A DNA stretch of 64,000 nucleotides from JARBUG01 sp035628915 (GTDB lineage: Bacteria > Bacillota > Sulfobacillia > Symbiobacteriales > Symbiobacteriaceae). The notes under the pieces were generated by a model. It searched no databases and had not been told where the DNA came from. It saw only the letters and a program-made list of their open reading frames with translations. The translations under genes were made by a program, and so were the position numbers. The stretch covers positions 1 through 64,000 of the forward strand of contig DASPIW010000011.1 in assembly GCA_035628915.1 (NCBI GenBank). Direction: 5' to 3'. Numbering within the stretch: position 1 is the first letter of the stretch; each line of letters begins with the position of its first letter. Of the stretch, positions 1-9,788 are shown piece by piece.

Positions 1-3000
1 GGCGTGGCGACGGTCACCTACACCATCGCGAAGCCCGTGGGCGCCTACCAGATCGAAGCTGCCTTCGCCGGGGACGCGGACATCAGTGCGGCGAGCGACA
101 CGAGCACCCTGACGGTGACGCCGGCGACGGGCAGCATGCTCACCGCCGACGTACCGGGTGTCTACATGAGCACGGTGACCCTCAGTGCGACGCTGAGCCC
201 GGCCCTGGCGGGCAAGACGGTCACCTTTGAAGTCAACGGCGTGGCAGCCGGCAGCGGCGTTACCGACGCCACCGGCCTGGCGACCGCCAACTACCTGGTG
301 GTCGACTCGGTCGGTGACCACACGATCACGGCGAGCTTCGCCGGCGACGGGGACATCAGCGCGGCCAGCGACACGAGCACCCTGACGGTCACGCAGGCGA
401 TGGGCAGCCTCACGGCGGCGAGCCCGAGCGCCCCCGTGGGCCAGAGCGTCACCCTGAGCGCCACCCTGACGCCGGGCGTGGCGGGCAAGACCGTCACCTT
501 CACGGTAAACGGTGCGGGCGCCGGCAGCGGCATCACCGACGCCGCCGGCGTGGCAACGGCCACCTATGTGCCGCTGCTTGCCGTGGGTCCGTACCCGATC
601 GTCGCTACCTTCGCCGGGGACGCGGACATCTCGGCGGCGACCGGCAACGGCACGCTGACGGTGACGCAGGGGACGGGCGCAATAACCGTGGCCGATCAGA
701 CCGGGGCTTACCTCTCCACAATCACGCTCAGCGCGACCCTGAGCCCAGCCCTGGCAGGCAAGACGGTCACCTTCACGGTGAACGGCGCGGCAGCCGGCAC
801 CGGCACCACCGATGCCGCCGGCGTGGCGACTGCCAGCTACCTCATCACCAACAGCGTCGGCACGTACGACATCGTCGCTACCTTCGCCGGCGATGCAGAC
901 CTCACCGCAGCGAGTGGCACCGGAACCCTGACGGTCAGCGCAGCCACCGGCAGCGTAACGACCGCCGACCGCACCGGCCCGCTCGGCACTACGGTCACCT
1001 TAAGCGCGACGCTCACCCCGGCGGATGCCGGCAAGACCATCACCTTCACGGTGAACGGCGTGGCCGCCGGCAGCGGTATCACTGACGGCAGCGGCACCGC
1101 AACGGCCAACTACTTCATCACCAACCCGACCGGCACGTACAACATCTTGGCGAACTGGGCCGGCGACGCCAACACCACGGCGGCCAGCGGCACGGGCACC
1201 CTCACGGTGACCCAGGGCGCCGGCGCCATGCTGACGGCTGACCAGACCGGCACCTACCTCTCCACGACCACGCTCAGTGCGACCCTTACTCCGGCGCTGG
1301 CCGGCAAGACCGTCACCTTTATAGTCAACGGCTCTGCGGCCGGCAGCGGCACCACCGACGCCAGCGGCCTGGCGACCGCCAGCTACCTGATTACCAACTC
1401 CGCCGGCATATACACCATCGTGGCGAGCTTTGCCGGCGACGCCGACATCAGCGCGGCCAGCGATGACGCCATCCTGACGGTCACCCAGGCCACCGGACTG
1501 ATCACCGCCGCCGACCGCACGGGCGCCGTGGGCGAGACCATCACCCTGACGGCGACCCTGGCCCCGGGCGTGCCCGGAAAGATCGTGAGCTTCACCGTGG
1601 ACGGTGCGAACGCTGGCAGCGGCACCACCAACGCCGGCGGCGTCGCGACGGTCAGCTACACCATCGCCAAGCCTACGGGCACCTACACCATCAGCGCCAG
1701 CTTCGCGGGGGACGCCGACATCAGTGCGGCAAGCGACACGAGCACCCTGACGGTGACGCCGGCGGCGGGCAGCATGCTTGCCGCAGACGTACCGGCCGTC
1801 TACATGAGCACGGTGACCCTGAGTGCGACCCTGAGCCCGGCCCTGGCGGGTAAGACGGTCACCTTCGAGGTCAACGGTATTGCGGCAGGCAGCGGCACCA
1901 CTGACGCCACGGGCCTGGCAACCACCAGCTACCTTGTCACCAACAGTGTCGGCATCCACACGATCACGGCGAGCTTCGCCGGCGACGCCGACATCAGTAC
2001 GGCGAGCGACACCGGCACCCTGACGGTGACGCAAGCGACGGGCAGCCTCACAGCGACCAGCCCGAGCGGAGCCGTGGGTACCTCCGTGACCCTGAGCGCC
2101 ACCCTGACCCCGAACGTGGCGGGCAAGACCGTCACCTTCACGGTGAACGGCGTGGCCGCAGGCAGCGGCGTCACGGACGGCAGCGGCGTCGCCACGGCCA
2201 ACTACCTCATCACCGACCCGACCGGCACGTACAACATCGTGGCGAACTTCGCCGGCGATGCGGACATCAGTGCCGCCACCGGCAACGGCACGCTGACGGT
2301 TACGCAGGGCACCGGCGTCATGACAGTCCCGAACAGATCGGTTGACTACCGGTCCACCGTCACCCTGCGGGCCACCCTCACGCCGGCCCTGGCTGGCAAG
2401 ACCGTGACCTTCACGGTAAACGGGGCGGCTGCGGGCACCGGCACAACCGATGCCACCGGACTGGCGACTGCAAGCTACTACGCCGCCATTTCGCCGGGCT
2501 CGTACACCATCACGGCGACCTTTGCGGGCGACGCAGACCTGACGGCGGCCACCGGCAATGGCACCCTGTCGGTCAGCGCGGCGACCGGTACGGTGACAGT
2601 CGCCGACCGCTCCGGCGCCGTGGGCACCACCGTCACCCTCCAGGCAACCCTGAGTCCCAACGTGTCAGGCCGGACGATCACCTTCTCGGTGGGCGGCACG
2701 GCGATCGGCAGCAGCGTTACCGACGGCAGCGGCGTGGCCACGTTGGACTACACGATCAGCCGCCCGGTCGGCACCTACACCATTGACGCCGATTTCGCCG
2801 GCGACGGCACGATTACGGCGGACAGCGGCAGCGGCACCCTGACGGTGACGCAGGGCACTGGGTCCATGCTGGCGGCTGACCAGACCGGCGCCTATCGCTC
2901 CACAACCACGCTCAGTGCGACCCTGACTCCGGCTCTGGCCGGCAAGACCGTGACCTTCACCGTCAACGGTGTGGCGGCCGGGTCCGGCATCACAGATGCG

Positions 3001-6000
3001 ACGGGACTTGCCACTGTAAGCTATACCATCACCGACGGCGTCGGTTCCTACCCCATCGTGGCGAGCTTCGCCGGCGACGCTGATCTTACGGCGGCGAGCG
3101 ACAACGCCACGCTGACGGTGACGCAGGCCACCGGCCTGGTCTCCGTCGCCGACAACACAGGCGCCGTCGGCGCCACGGTAACGCTGAGCGCGACCCTGTC
3201 CCCGGCCGCGGCCGGCAAGACGGTCACCTTCACGGTGAGCGGCACGGCGGCGGGGAGCGGCACCACGGACGCGGCCGGCGTGGCGACGGTGACCTATACC
3301 ATCGCCAAGTCGGTCGGCACCCACACCATCGTGGCCAGCTTCGCCGGCGATGCGGACATCAGCGCAGCCACCGGCAACGGCACCCTGACGGTAACCCCCG
3401 CCCCCGGCACAATGACTGTGGCCGACCAGACAGGTCCCTACCTGTCCGCGGTCACGCTGCAGGCGACCCTCGCCCCGGCCCTCGCCGGAAAGACCGTAAA
3501 CTTTGCGGTCAACGGCGTCGCGGCTGGCAGCGGCACCACTGATGCTGCCGGCGTCGCGACGGCGCCCTACAGCATCAACCTCCCGGTGGGCAGCTACACC
3601 ATCGGCGCCGGCTTTGCCGGCGACGGAGACATCGGGCCGGCGAGCAGCACCGGCACCCTGACTGTCACGCAGGCGACCGGCACCATCAGCGTGGCCGACC
3701 GGATGGGCGCCCTGGGCACCCCGGTGACGCTGCAGGCGACGCTCGGCCCGGCCGTGGCCGGGAAGACCATTACCTTCACTGTCGGCGGCACCGCCGCAGG
3801 CAGCGGCATAACCGACGCCAGTGGCGTGGCAACGGTGAACTACACCATCAGCAAGCCGGTCGGCACGCACACCATCGTGGCCAGCTTCGCCGGCGATGCC
3901 AACATCTCGGCGGCAAGCGCCTCCGGAACTCTGACGGTAACGCAGGGGACGGGCAGCATCGTGACCGCCGACCGGACTGGCAATTACCTCGGATCGGTGA
4001 CACTGCAGGCTACCTTGTCGCCGGCCCTGGCCGGCAAGACCGTGAGCTTCATAGTCAACGGCGCTGCCGCGGGCAGCGGCACCACTGACGCCAGCGGCGT
4101 GGCGACGTCCCCCTACACCATCAACCTGACCCCCGGCTCGTACACCATCACGGCAAGCTTTGCCGGCGACGCCGACATTACGGCGGCCAGCGGGAACGGC
4201 ACCCTGACGGTGAACAAGGCCGCGTCGAACCTGACCGTAGCCGACCGCACGACCACGGTGGGCGGGACGGTGACGCTTGAGGCGACCCTCAGTCCGGCCG
4301 CCCCCGGCAAGACCATCAACTTCTCGGTCGGCGGCGTTGCGGTTGGCAGCGGCACGACCAACGCCAGCGGCGTGGCTACCCTGATTTACGTGGCCAGCCG
4401 CAGCGCGGGCAGCTATGCCATCGATGCCGGCTTCGCCGGTGATGCGGACTTCACCAGCGCCACCGGCAGCGGCACCCTCACAGTGACGCAGGCTGCGGGC
4501 AGCATGGTGGCGGCGGATGTGTCCGGCCAGTACCGGTCCGTCGTTACCCTGACGGCAGCGCTCACGCCAGCCCTGGCCGGAAAGACCGTCACCTTCACGG
4601 TGGCAGGCTCGCCGGCGGGCAGCGGCGTCACGGATGCCGCAGGCATCGCCACGACGAATTACACCATCAGCAACTCGGTCGGCAGCCACACCATCGTGGC
4701 GAGCTGGGTCGGCGATGGGGACATCACGGCTGCCAGCGACACCGCCACTCTCACGGTAACGCAGGCGACGGGCATCGTGCTGGCGGTTGACGTGACGGGG
4801 ACCTACGGTACCACTGTCACCCTGTCGGCAACGCTGACGCCGAACGAGGCGGGCAGACAGATCGACTTCTTCGTCAACGGCGTGGCGGCCGGTACCGGCA
4901 CCACCAACGCCGGCGGCGTGGCGACGGTGAACTTCACCATCACCCAGGCGGCCGGCACCCACACGATTCTGGCCTCGCACCCGGGCAGCACGGACATCAC
5001 GGCTGCCAGCGATACAGCAGACCTGACCGTCAACCGGGCGCCCCGCACGCTGACTCTGGCCGCATCGCTGACGACGCTGCAGTACTCGGATGTGACGGTA
5101 CTGACGGCGACCGTCGCCCCGGCAGTCACCGGTGCGACGATCACGTTCCGCCGCGACGGCCTGGTTGTGGGCACGGCGACGACAAACGGCGCCGGTGTGG
5201 CGACCCTCAACTGGGCGGTTGACCAGCCGCAACCTGGGCCCTACGCCATGACCGCGGAGATCGCGCAGGATGCGTTCTACCTGGCGGACACCAGCAACAC
5301 CGTGAACGTCAATGTGACGAGGGAGTCGGCCACGCTTTACTACACGGGCGACCTAGAAAATCCGAATCCGGGCTATATGCTGATGGCGAAGGTGATTCCG
5401 CAGGCAGACGGCACCACCGGCGACCTGACCCGTGCCGGGACGGTCCGCTTCAGGGTCGTAAGCAGCTCGTGGCCGAACCCCGGTCAGACCTTCGATGCCG
5501 CTGTCGATGCCAACGGCGACGCCGCCGTGGCCATTCCGAACCCGCCCTGGGAGAACCTCACCATCACAGCGACCCTGCTGGTCAACAACTACTACGAGGT
5601 GCCGGGCCCCGTCTCAGCGACGGTGACGGCCTCCGGTGACGGCATCGGCCTGTGGGGCGAGTACTTTGACGACCCGTCCGATCCGAACAATCCCGACGGC
5701 GACCCGGGCGCTGCCAACCGCAAGTACTTCGACAGCTACGTCTTCGGTCGTCTCGATCCGCAGGTCAGCTTCGACTGGGCTGGCACCACTCCGGATCCGT
5801 CCCTCTATGGTTCAGACCAGCTCTGGTCGATCCGGTGGACTGGCTTTGTCCAGGTGCCCGTCACCGCATCTAACTGGCAGTTCTGCGTGGCACACGATGA
5901 TGACGGCGCCCGCCTTTGGATTAACGGCGTCCAGGTGGTCAACCGCTGGTCGGACACCAACAGCCGACGGACCGATTGTTCGGCGAACCTTTCGCTGACC

Positions 6001-6885
6001 GCCGGCGTCAAAGTGCCGATTACCCTGGAGTTCTACAACGCCACCGGAAGCAGCGCAGATGTGGCCTTGCAGTGGCGGGGTCCCGTCGCCCAGACGGTCG
6101 TACCCGCAGCCAACCTCTACCCGCCGGTGCCGCTTCCGCTGACGCAGGGTGAAGGTCTGGTGGGCCAGTACTACGACAACATGAATTTCACCAACCTCCG
6201 CGGCACGCGCGTGGACGAGCGGATCAACTTCGAGTGGCAGCAGGATCCGCCCGGGGCGGGCATCACCAACGGTGAGACCTTCTCGGTCCGCTGGACCGGG
6301 CAGTACACGCCTTCCGTCAACCACTCGCACCTCTGGGCCTGGTCGGATGACGGCGTCAGGATCTTCATCAACGGTGCTCTGGTGGTCAACGACTATACGG
6401 ATCATTCTTCACGCTGGTCATCGGGCACCATCGCCGGCGGCTTCCAGGCAGGGGTCACCTACGACATCCAGATTGACTACTACGAGAACGGCACCCATGC
6501 GAACATGGAATTGCACCGCGGCAACGCGGCGGCCGCCCAGGCCCTGGTCTCCCGGACCGAGCTTTCACACTCGCCCGGGATACCGACCCCGGCGGGCCTG
6601 ACGGCGACCGCCCAGGCGGGTCCGTCCCGGATCGTGCTCAACTGGACCGCGAACGCGGGTGTGGCGACGATTATGGCCAGGTCCTACAATATCTACCGCT
6701 CTACCAACCCTGGTTTTACGGCCGGTTCGACGACGCTCGTAGCGAGTGTGCTGGGGCGGACATCCACCTCCTGGACCGATTCGGCAGTCGTCCCCGGCGT
6801 GACTTACTACTACAAGATCACGGCAATTGACACAGCCGCAAACGAGTCGGCACCCTCCGCCGAGGCATCAGCGACCGCTCAATAG
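1..6885 (+). CDS. Giant secreted Ig-like repeat / PA14 / Fn3 protein (5' end missing)
   Basis: The reading frame is open at base 1 and begins in the middle of a repeat, so the start lies upstream. About 1,690 residues are tandem Ig-like repeats of about 91 residues (Big_3_5 type) with recurring AGKTVTFTVNG and GTLTVTQ motifs. One divergent Ig-like segment follows. Then come two PA14-like domains, at about residues 1880-2040 and 2050-2190, each with a W-x-DDGxRxxxNG-type core, and a C-terminal fibronectin type III domain (about 2198-2293). PA14 domains commonly bind carbohydrate, and Ig arrays act as stalks, so a cell-surface or secreted adhesin-like role is inferred. No LPXTG motif, S-layer homology domain or membrane anchor is visible at the C terminus. 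Export signals would be in the missing N terminus. The domain reading is firm; the biological role is not. Confidence 0.9.
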   Translation, partial: GVATVTYTIAKPVGAYQIEAAFAGDADISAASDTSTLTVTPATGSMLTADVPGVYMSTVTLSATLSPALAGKTVTFEVNGVAAGSGVTDATGLATANYLVVDSVGDHTITASFAGDGDISAASDTSTLTVTQAMGSLTAASPSAPVGQSVTLSATLTPGVAGKTVTFTVNGAGAGSGITDAAGVATATYVPLLAVGPYPIVATFAGDADISAATGNGTLTVTQGTGAITVADQTGAYLSTITLSATLSPALAGKTVTFTVNGAAAGTGTTDAAGVATASYLITNSVGTYDIVATFAGDADLTAASGTGTLTVSAATGSVTTADRTGPLGTTVTLSATLTPADAGKTITFTVNGVAAGSGITDGSGTATANYFITNPTGTYNILANWAGDANTTAASGTGTLTVTQGAGAMLTADQTGTYLSTTTLSATLTPALAGKTVTFIVNGSAAGSGTTDASGLATASYLITNSAGIYTIVASFAGDADISAASDDAILTVTQATGLITAADRTGAVGETITLTATLAPGVPGKIVSFTVDGANAGSGTTNAGGVATVSYTIAKPTGTYTISASFAGDADISAASDTSTLTVTPAAGSMLAADVPAVYMSTVTLSATLSPALAGKTVTFEVNGIAAGSGTTDATGLATTSYLVTNSVGIHTITASFAGDADISTASDTGTLTVTQATGSLTATSPSGAVGTSVTLSATLTPNVAGKTVTFTVNGVAAGSGVTDGSGVATANYLITDPTGTYNIVANFAGDADISAATGNGTLTVTQGTGVMTVPNRSVDYRSTVTLRATLTPALAGKTVTFTVNGAAAGTGTTDATGLATASYYAAISPGSYTITATFAGDADLTAATGNGTLSVSAATGTVTVADRSGAVGTTVTLQATLSPNVSGRTITFSVGGTAIGSSVTDGSGVATLDYTISRPVGTYTIDADFAGDGTITADSGSGTLTVTQGTGSMLAADQTGAYRSTTTLSATLTPALAGKTVTFTVNGVAAGSGITDATGLATVSYTITDGVGSYPIVASFAGDADLTAASDNATLTVTQATGLVSVADNTGAVGATVTLSATLSPAAAGKTVTFTVSGTAAGSGTTDAAGVATVTYTIAKSVGTHTIVASFAGDADISAATGNGTLTVTPAPGTMTVADQTGPYLSAVTLQATLAPALAGKTVNFAVNGVAAGSGTTDAAGVATAPYSINLPVGSYTIGAGFAGDGDIGPASSTGTLTVTQATGTISVADRMGALGTPVTLQATLGPAVAGKTITFTVGGTAAGSGITDASGVATVNYTISKPVGTHTIVASFAGDANISAASASGTLTVTQGTGSIVTADRTGNYLGSVTLQATLSPALAGKTVSFIVNGAAAGSGTTDASGVATSPYTINLTPGSYTITASFAGDADITAASGNGTLTVNKAASNLTVADRTTTVGGTVTLEATLSPAAPGKTINFSVGGVAVGSGTTNASGVATLIYVASRSAGSYAIDAGFAGDADFTSATGSGTLTVTQAAGSMVAADVSGQYRSVVTLTAALTPALAGKTVTFTVAGSPAGSGVTDAAGIATTNYTISNSVGSHTIVASWVGDGDITAASDTATLTVTQATGIVLAVDVTGTYGTTVTLSATLTPNEAGRQIDFFVNGVAAGTGTTNAGGVATVNFTITQAAGTHTILASHPGSTDITAASDTADLTVNRAPRTLTLAASLTTLQYSDVTVLTATVAPAVTGATITFRRDGLVVGTATTNGAGVATLNWAVDQPQPGPYAMTAEIAQDAFYLADTSNTVNVNVTRESATLYYTGDLENPNPGYMLMAKVIPQADGTTGDLTRAGTVRFRVVSSSWPNPGQTFDAAVDANGDAAVAIPNPPWENLTITATLLVNNYYEVPGPVSATVTASGDGIGLWGEYFDDPSDPNNPDGDPGAANRKYFDSYVFGRLDPQVSFDWAGTTPDPSLYGSDQLWSIRWTGFVQVPVTASNWQFCVAHDDDGARLWINGVQVVNRWSDTNSRRTDCSANLSLTAGVKVPITLEFYNATGSSADVALQWRGPVAQTVVPAANLYPPVPLPLTQGEGLVGQYYDNMNFTNLRGTRVDERINFEWQQDPPGAGITNGETFSVRWTGQYTPSVNHSHLWAWSDDGVRIFINGALVVNDYTDHSSRWSSGTIAGGFQAGVTYDIQIDYYENGTHANMELHRGNAAAAQALVSRTELSHSPGIPTPAGLTATAQAGPSRIVLNWTANAGVATIMARSYNIYRSTNPGFTAGSTTLVASVLGRTSTSWTDSAVVPGVTYYYKITAIDTAANESAPSAEASATAQ
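136..5040 (+). repeat. Tandem 273-bp Ig-domain repeats with a 546-bp higher-order period
   Basis: About 18 in-frame units lie end to end inside the giant surface gene. Two unit types alternate. One has a Y-x-S-T-V/T-T-L start (for example at about 160 and 700). The other has a G-A-V-G-x-x-V-T-L start (for example at about 430 and 980). The true repeat period is therefore about 546 bp (two domains). The units remain similar at DNA level, as shown by antisense reading frames recurring exactly 546 bp apart over the first half of the array. Such arrays can change length by recombination. Confidence 0.85.
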
Positions 6886-6900
6886 GGAAGGAACGGTGCA

Positions 6901-6933
6901 CAGAGGCAGGTTCGGAAATCGAACCCGCCTCTG
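6901..6933 (+). terminator. Hairpin after the surface protein gene
   Basis: A 14-bp stem with one A-C mismatch (CAGAGGC... / ...GCCTCTG) and a 5-base loop sits 15 bases after the stop codon. There is no T-run behind it, so it is a weak or factor-assisted terminator. Confidence 0.5.
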
Positions 6934-6964
6934 TCGCGTACACTAGGGCGAAGGAGGGCTGCAT

Positions 6965-7144
6965 ATGAGCGAACAGCGGGACCTGGGCGCCAACGTGAAT
7001 CCCAGCCAGCACGGGAACGAGGTCGACCTCTGGCCCGACCGGACCGGCGCCCGCACACGGCGTGAACTCGGCGCCAGAGAAGCCACGGACGTCTCTTTCG
7101 TCGGCGACCGGGTTGAGGCGAAAGGGGCGGAGGAGCGGCAGTAG
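6965..7144 (+). CDS. Small hydrophilic protein of unknown function (59 aa)
   Basis: An ATG follows a strong AAGGAGG ribosome site at 6951-6957, with good spacing. The product of 59 residues is highly charged, has no cysteine and no membrane segment, and starts MSEQRDLGANVNPSQHGNEV. I recognise no family. The ribosome site and the isolated position between a terminator-like hairpin and the yerC gene support it as real. A short palindrome at 7165-7180 (CTTTCAC/GTGAAAG) follows the stop codon. Confidence 0.5.
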   Translation: MSEQRDLGANVNPSQHGNEVDLWPDRTGARTRRELGAREATDVSFVGDRVEAKGAEERQ

Positions 7145-7233
7145 GAAGGTAAATATGTGGAAGGACTTTCACTTGTGAAAGCGAATCCACTCACTGTTCG
7201 CCAATGCGGCCGCAGTAGTGGAGGGAAGCATCC

Positions 7234-7527
7234 GTGTCCGTCAACGAGAAGCTGCGCGACGAGTTGATCGACAAGCTGTTTGAGGCGATTCTGACGCTGA
7301 AAACCGTGGATGAGTGCTACCGGTTCTTCGAAGACCTTGCAACCGTCAGTGAAATCAAGGCCCTGGCACAGCGGCTGGAAGTCGCCAAAATGCTCGACGC
7401 CGGAATGACTTATGAAGATATCGTGGCGGCGACCGGCGCCAGCACCGCCACCATTAGCCGGGTGAAGAAGTGTCTGCACTACGGTGCCGACGGGTATCGG
7501 ATTGTATTGGAGCGGGTGAGCAAATGA
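7234..7527 (+). CDS. yerC: TrpR-like YerC/YecD family regulator
   Basis: The product of 97 residues is all helical and matches the YerC/YecD branch of the TrpR superfamily. An N-terminal helix bundle is followed by a helix-turn-helix around residues 58-80 (MTYEDIVAATGASTATISRV). It presumably binds DNA; the ligand of this family is not established, and tryptophan is not assured. The GTG start has a GGAGGGA ribosome site. Its stop codon overlaps the start of the next gene (ATGA), so the two are translationally coupled. Full length for the family. Confidence 0.88.
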   Translation: MSVNEKLRDELIDKLFEAILTLKTVDECYRFFEDLATVSEIKALAQRLEVAKMLDAGMTYEDIVAATGASTATISRVKKCLHYGADGYRIVLERVSK

Positions 7528-8150
7528 AGCTGTATGATATCTCCCATCCCCTGTGCAATGCGACGGCGCACTGGCCTGGGGATGAACCCTTCCGGCTGGA
7601 GAGAACGGCATCGCTGGCAGAGGGGGCTGCGGTCAACCTTTCCCGGCTTTCGCTCAGTCCCCACAACGGGACACATGCCGACGCCCCGTACCATTATGTG
7701 GATACCGGCCCTGGCATTGACGAGGTGTCGCTGGACCGATACATCGGACCGGCGCGCCTGGTCGCGCTCGAAGGGCGCACCATGATTACCGAAGCCGACC
7801 TCCAGGGGCTGGATCTTGCCGGTGTGGAACGGCTGCTGTTCCGGACGGGCTCTTTCCCGGACTATACGCAGTTCGACCTCGATTTTACCGCCTTTGAGCC
7901 CGCGGCGATTGAACACCTGGCCAGCATCGGCGTGCGGCTGATCGGCACGGACGGCCATTCGATGGACCCGCGCACGAGTAAGGATCTGCCGGCTCACCGT
8001 GCGTGCGGCCGGGCGGGAATCCTGATCATCGAGAACCTGAACCTGGCGGATGTTCCGCCCGGCGACTATGAACTGATCGCTCTGCCCCTCAAGCTGGTGG
8101 GCGCCGACGGATCGCCCCTGCGGGCGGTGCTGCGCTCACTCGCCTGCTAG
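7524..8150 (+). CDS. kynB: Cyclase-family hydrolase, kynurenine formamidase type
   Basis: This protein of 208 residues belongs to the cyclase/arylformamidase family. It carries the metal-binding signature H-N-G-T-H-A-D-A-P-Y-H at about residues 47-57 and the later T-D-G-H-S-M-D-P-R-T-S-K segment typical of KynB. KynB hydrolyses N-formylkynurenine to kynurenine and formate in tryptophan breakdown. The ATG start overlaps the yerC stop codon by 4 bases and replaces a longer in-frame extension that would run through yerC. No other kynurenine-pathway gene is in the window, so the substrate is inferred from family resemblance and another amide or ester is possible. Confidence 0.75.
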   Translation: MKLYDISHPLCNATAHWPGDEPFRLERTASLAEGAAVNLSRLSLSPHNGTHADAPYHYVDTGPGIDEVSLDRYIGPARLVALEGRTMITEADLQGLDLAGVERLLFRTGSFPDYTQFDLDFTAFEPAAIEHLASIGVRLIGTDGHSMDPRTSKDLPAHRACGRAGILIIENLNLADVPPGDYELIALPLKLVGADGSPLRAVLRSLAC

Positions 8151-8158
8151 GAGGAGCC

Positions 8159-9751
8159 GTGTTATCCTGGGGCCTCGTCGGCAAGGCCCTGTTCTGGATG
8201 TTCATCAATGTAATGGTCGGTGTCGGGCTGGTATCGCTGGCTGCCTACCCCCCGCTCTGGCAATCGGGGGTATCGCCCCGCGGCCGCTATTGGCGCAGCG
8301 TGATCGCTGCCAGCGTGATGGCCGTGTTCTGCATGATCGCGGTCTGGGAGCCCGGACCGGGCATGAAGATGGACATCCGCATGGTGCCGCTGGGTCTGGC
8401 CGGCTGGACTTACGGGCTGCCGGGAGCGGCGGTTGTAGGGACCGTCATCGTGGTGGTTCGGACGATGATGGGCGGCCCCGGCGTGGTCACCACTTTCTAT
8501 TACACCATTCTCTGCGTGGCGATGATCCCGCTGTTCCACGGACGGCGGAAGACGCTTCTCAGCCTCACCCTGATGGGCGTGGCGCAGTCATTCGCGGGGT
8601 ATGCCGTCGGGCAGATTTACTATGAACGCCAGCCGCCGGGGCTGGAAGCGACCAGCCCGCTCTGGCTGGCGCTGACGGTCATCCAGGTGGTGAGCCTCTG
8701 GATTATCAACTTTCAGGTGGACTACATCAACGAAAAACATCGTCTGCAAGTCAACCTGTCACACGCGCTTCGCTCTACCGAAGCCTTGCTGCAGATCATT
8801 CCCCACGCGATCTTCGTCCTGGGCCCGACCGGCAGAGTGATCGGCACCAACGACGCCGCCCGCACGTTGGTCGGGGGCGATTCGCTTCCCCCGGCGGTGG
8901 TCGCGCATCCTGAAGTGGCCGAAGCGCTGAAGCAGCACCAGCGGCTTACAGGATGCCGCGTCACGGTGGAGGTCCCCCACGCCCCCGAACGGATTGTACT
9001 GGTGTCGATCGTACCCCTGAACGACGGCAACATGCTGCTGGGCATGGAAAACGTGACCAAGGTGATCCGGCAGGAGCGGGAAGAAGCGCGGCGGGACCGC
9101 CTCGAGATGCTGGGGCGGATGGCCGCTATGGCCGCACACGAGATCAAGAACCCCCTGACGACCATTAAAGGCTTCTTGCAGCTGCTGGCGGGGCGCCGGG
9201 AGTTTTCGGGCCACTACTCGACGTTCGCCCTCGTGCAGGGGGAAGTGGAGCACATCAACCGGGTTGTGGGCGACTTTCTGGATCTTTCCCGCACAGCAGA
9301 CCTTCAACCGGAGGATGTTCCCGTCGACGGCCTTCTGCAGGAAGTGCTGACCAGCATGGCGCTGCAGTTCCCGGAAAACCCCGTGAAGGTTGAACTGACT
9401 GGCGAGGATGGGCTCAGGGTCGTGACCGACCGGAAGTCCCTGAAGCAGATTGTGCGCAACCTCGTCGCTAATGCCTTCGAGGCCATGCCGGCTGGGGGCC
9501 GGCTGCTGATTGGCCGGGAGCGGACTCTCCTCGGGCTCAGTCTGACGGTCGCCGATTCGGGGCCGGGTATCGACCCGGGGGTGCTGGAGAACCTGTTCAA
9601 GCCTTACACCACGACCAAGAGCACGGGCACAGGCCTGGGTCTGGCGATTTCGCACAAGCTCGCCACGGAGATGGGCGCCGACCTTACTGTGGAGTCAAAT
9701 CCCGGCAGGGGGACTACGTTCAAGCTGGAGCTGCGCCGGCTGCAGAAATAG
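8159..9751 (+). CDS. Membrane sensor histidine kinase (5TM-LytS-like, PAS, HisKA, HATPase)
   Basis: A GTG start follows AGGAGG at 8149-8154. The first 190 or so residues hold five or six hydrophobic segments resembling the 5TM receptor module of LytS-type kinases (G-L-P-G-A-A and M-x-G-G-P-G motifs). A PAS-like region follows (about 205-290), then a HisKA domain with the phospho-acceptor His327 in AAHEIKNPL. The HATPase domain has N-box NLVANAFEAM, DSGPGI and TGTGLGLAIS. The layout is like Bacillus sporulation kinases such as KinB. No response regulator is adjacent, so it may feed a phosphorelay. That role is inference. Confidence 0.9.
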   Translation: MLSWGLVGKALFWMFINVMVGVGLVSLAAYPPLWQSGVSPRGRYWRSVIAASVMAVFCMIAVWEPGPGMKMDIRMVPLGLAGWTYGLPGAAVVGTVIVVVRTMMGGPGVVTTFYYTILCVAMIPLFHGRRKTLLSLTLMGVAQSFAGYAVGQIYYERQPPGLEATSPLWLALTVIQVVSLWIINFQVDYINEKHRLQVNLSHALRSTEALLQIIPHAIFVLGPTGRVIGTNDAARTLVGGDSLPPAVVAHPEVAEALKQHQRLTGCRVTVEVPHAPERIVLVSIVPLNDGNMLLGMENVTKVIRQEREEARRDRLEMLGRMAAMAAHEIKNPLTTIKGFLQLLAGRREFSGHYSTFALVQGEVEHINRVVGDFLDLSRTADLQPEDVPVDGLLQEVLTSMALQFPENPVKVELTGEDGLRVVTDRKSLKQIVRNLVANAFEAMPAGGRLLIGRERTLLGLSLTVADSGPGIDPGVLENLFKPYTTTKSTGTGLGLAISHKLATEMGADLTVESNPGRGTTFKLELRRLQK

Positions 9752-9752
9752 G

Positions 9753-9788
9753 CGGCCCGCCGGGCAAGTCCCGGGGGCCGTCGTTTTA
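9753..9788 (+). terminator. GC-rich hairpin between convergent genes
   Basis: CGGCCC...CGGG pairs with CCCGG...GGGCCG around a short loop and is followed by TCGTTTTA. It ends the kinase transcript and abuts the stop codon of the convergent membrane protein gene. Confidence 0.6.

Noticed and set aside
124..5040. CRISPR-like array
   Set aside because: Repeat units are 273 bp, coding, in frame and without spacers.
1000..5232. Long antisense reading frames (344 and 855 codons) in the Ig repeat array
   Set aside because: They repeat with the 546-bp period and arise from GC-rich codons of the sense repeats; no ribosome sites, Arg/Gly/His-rich products.
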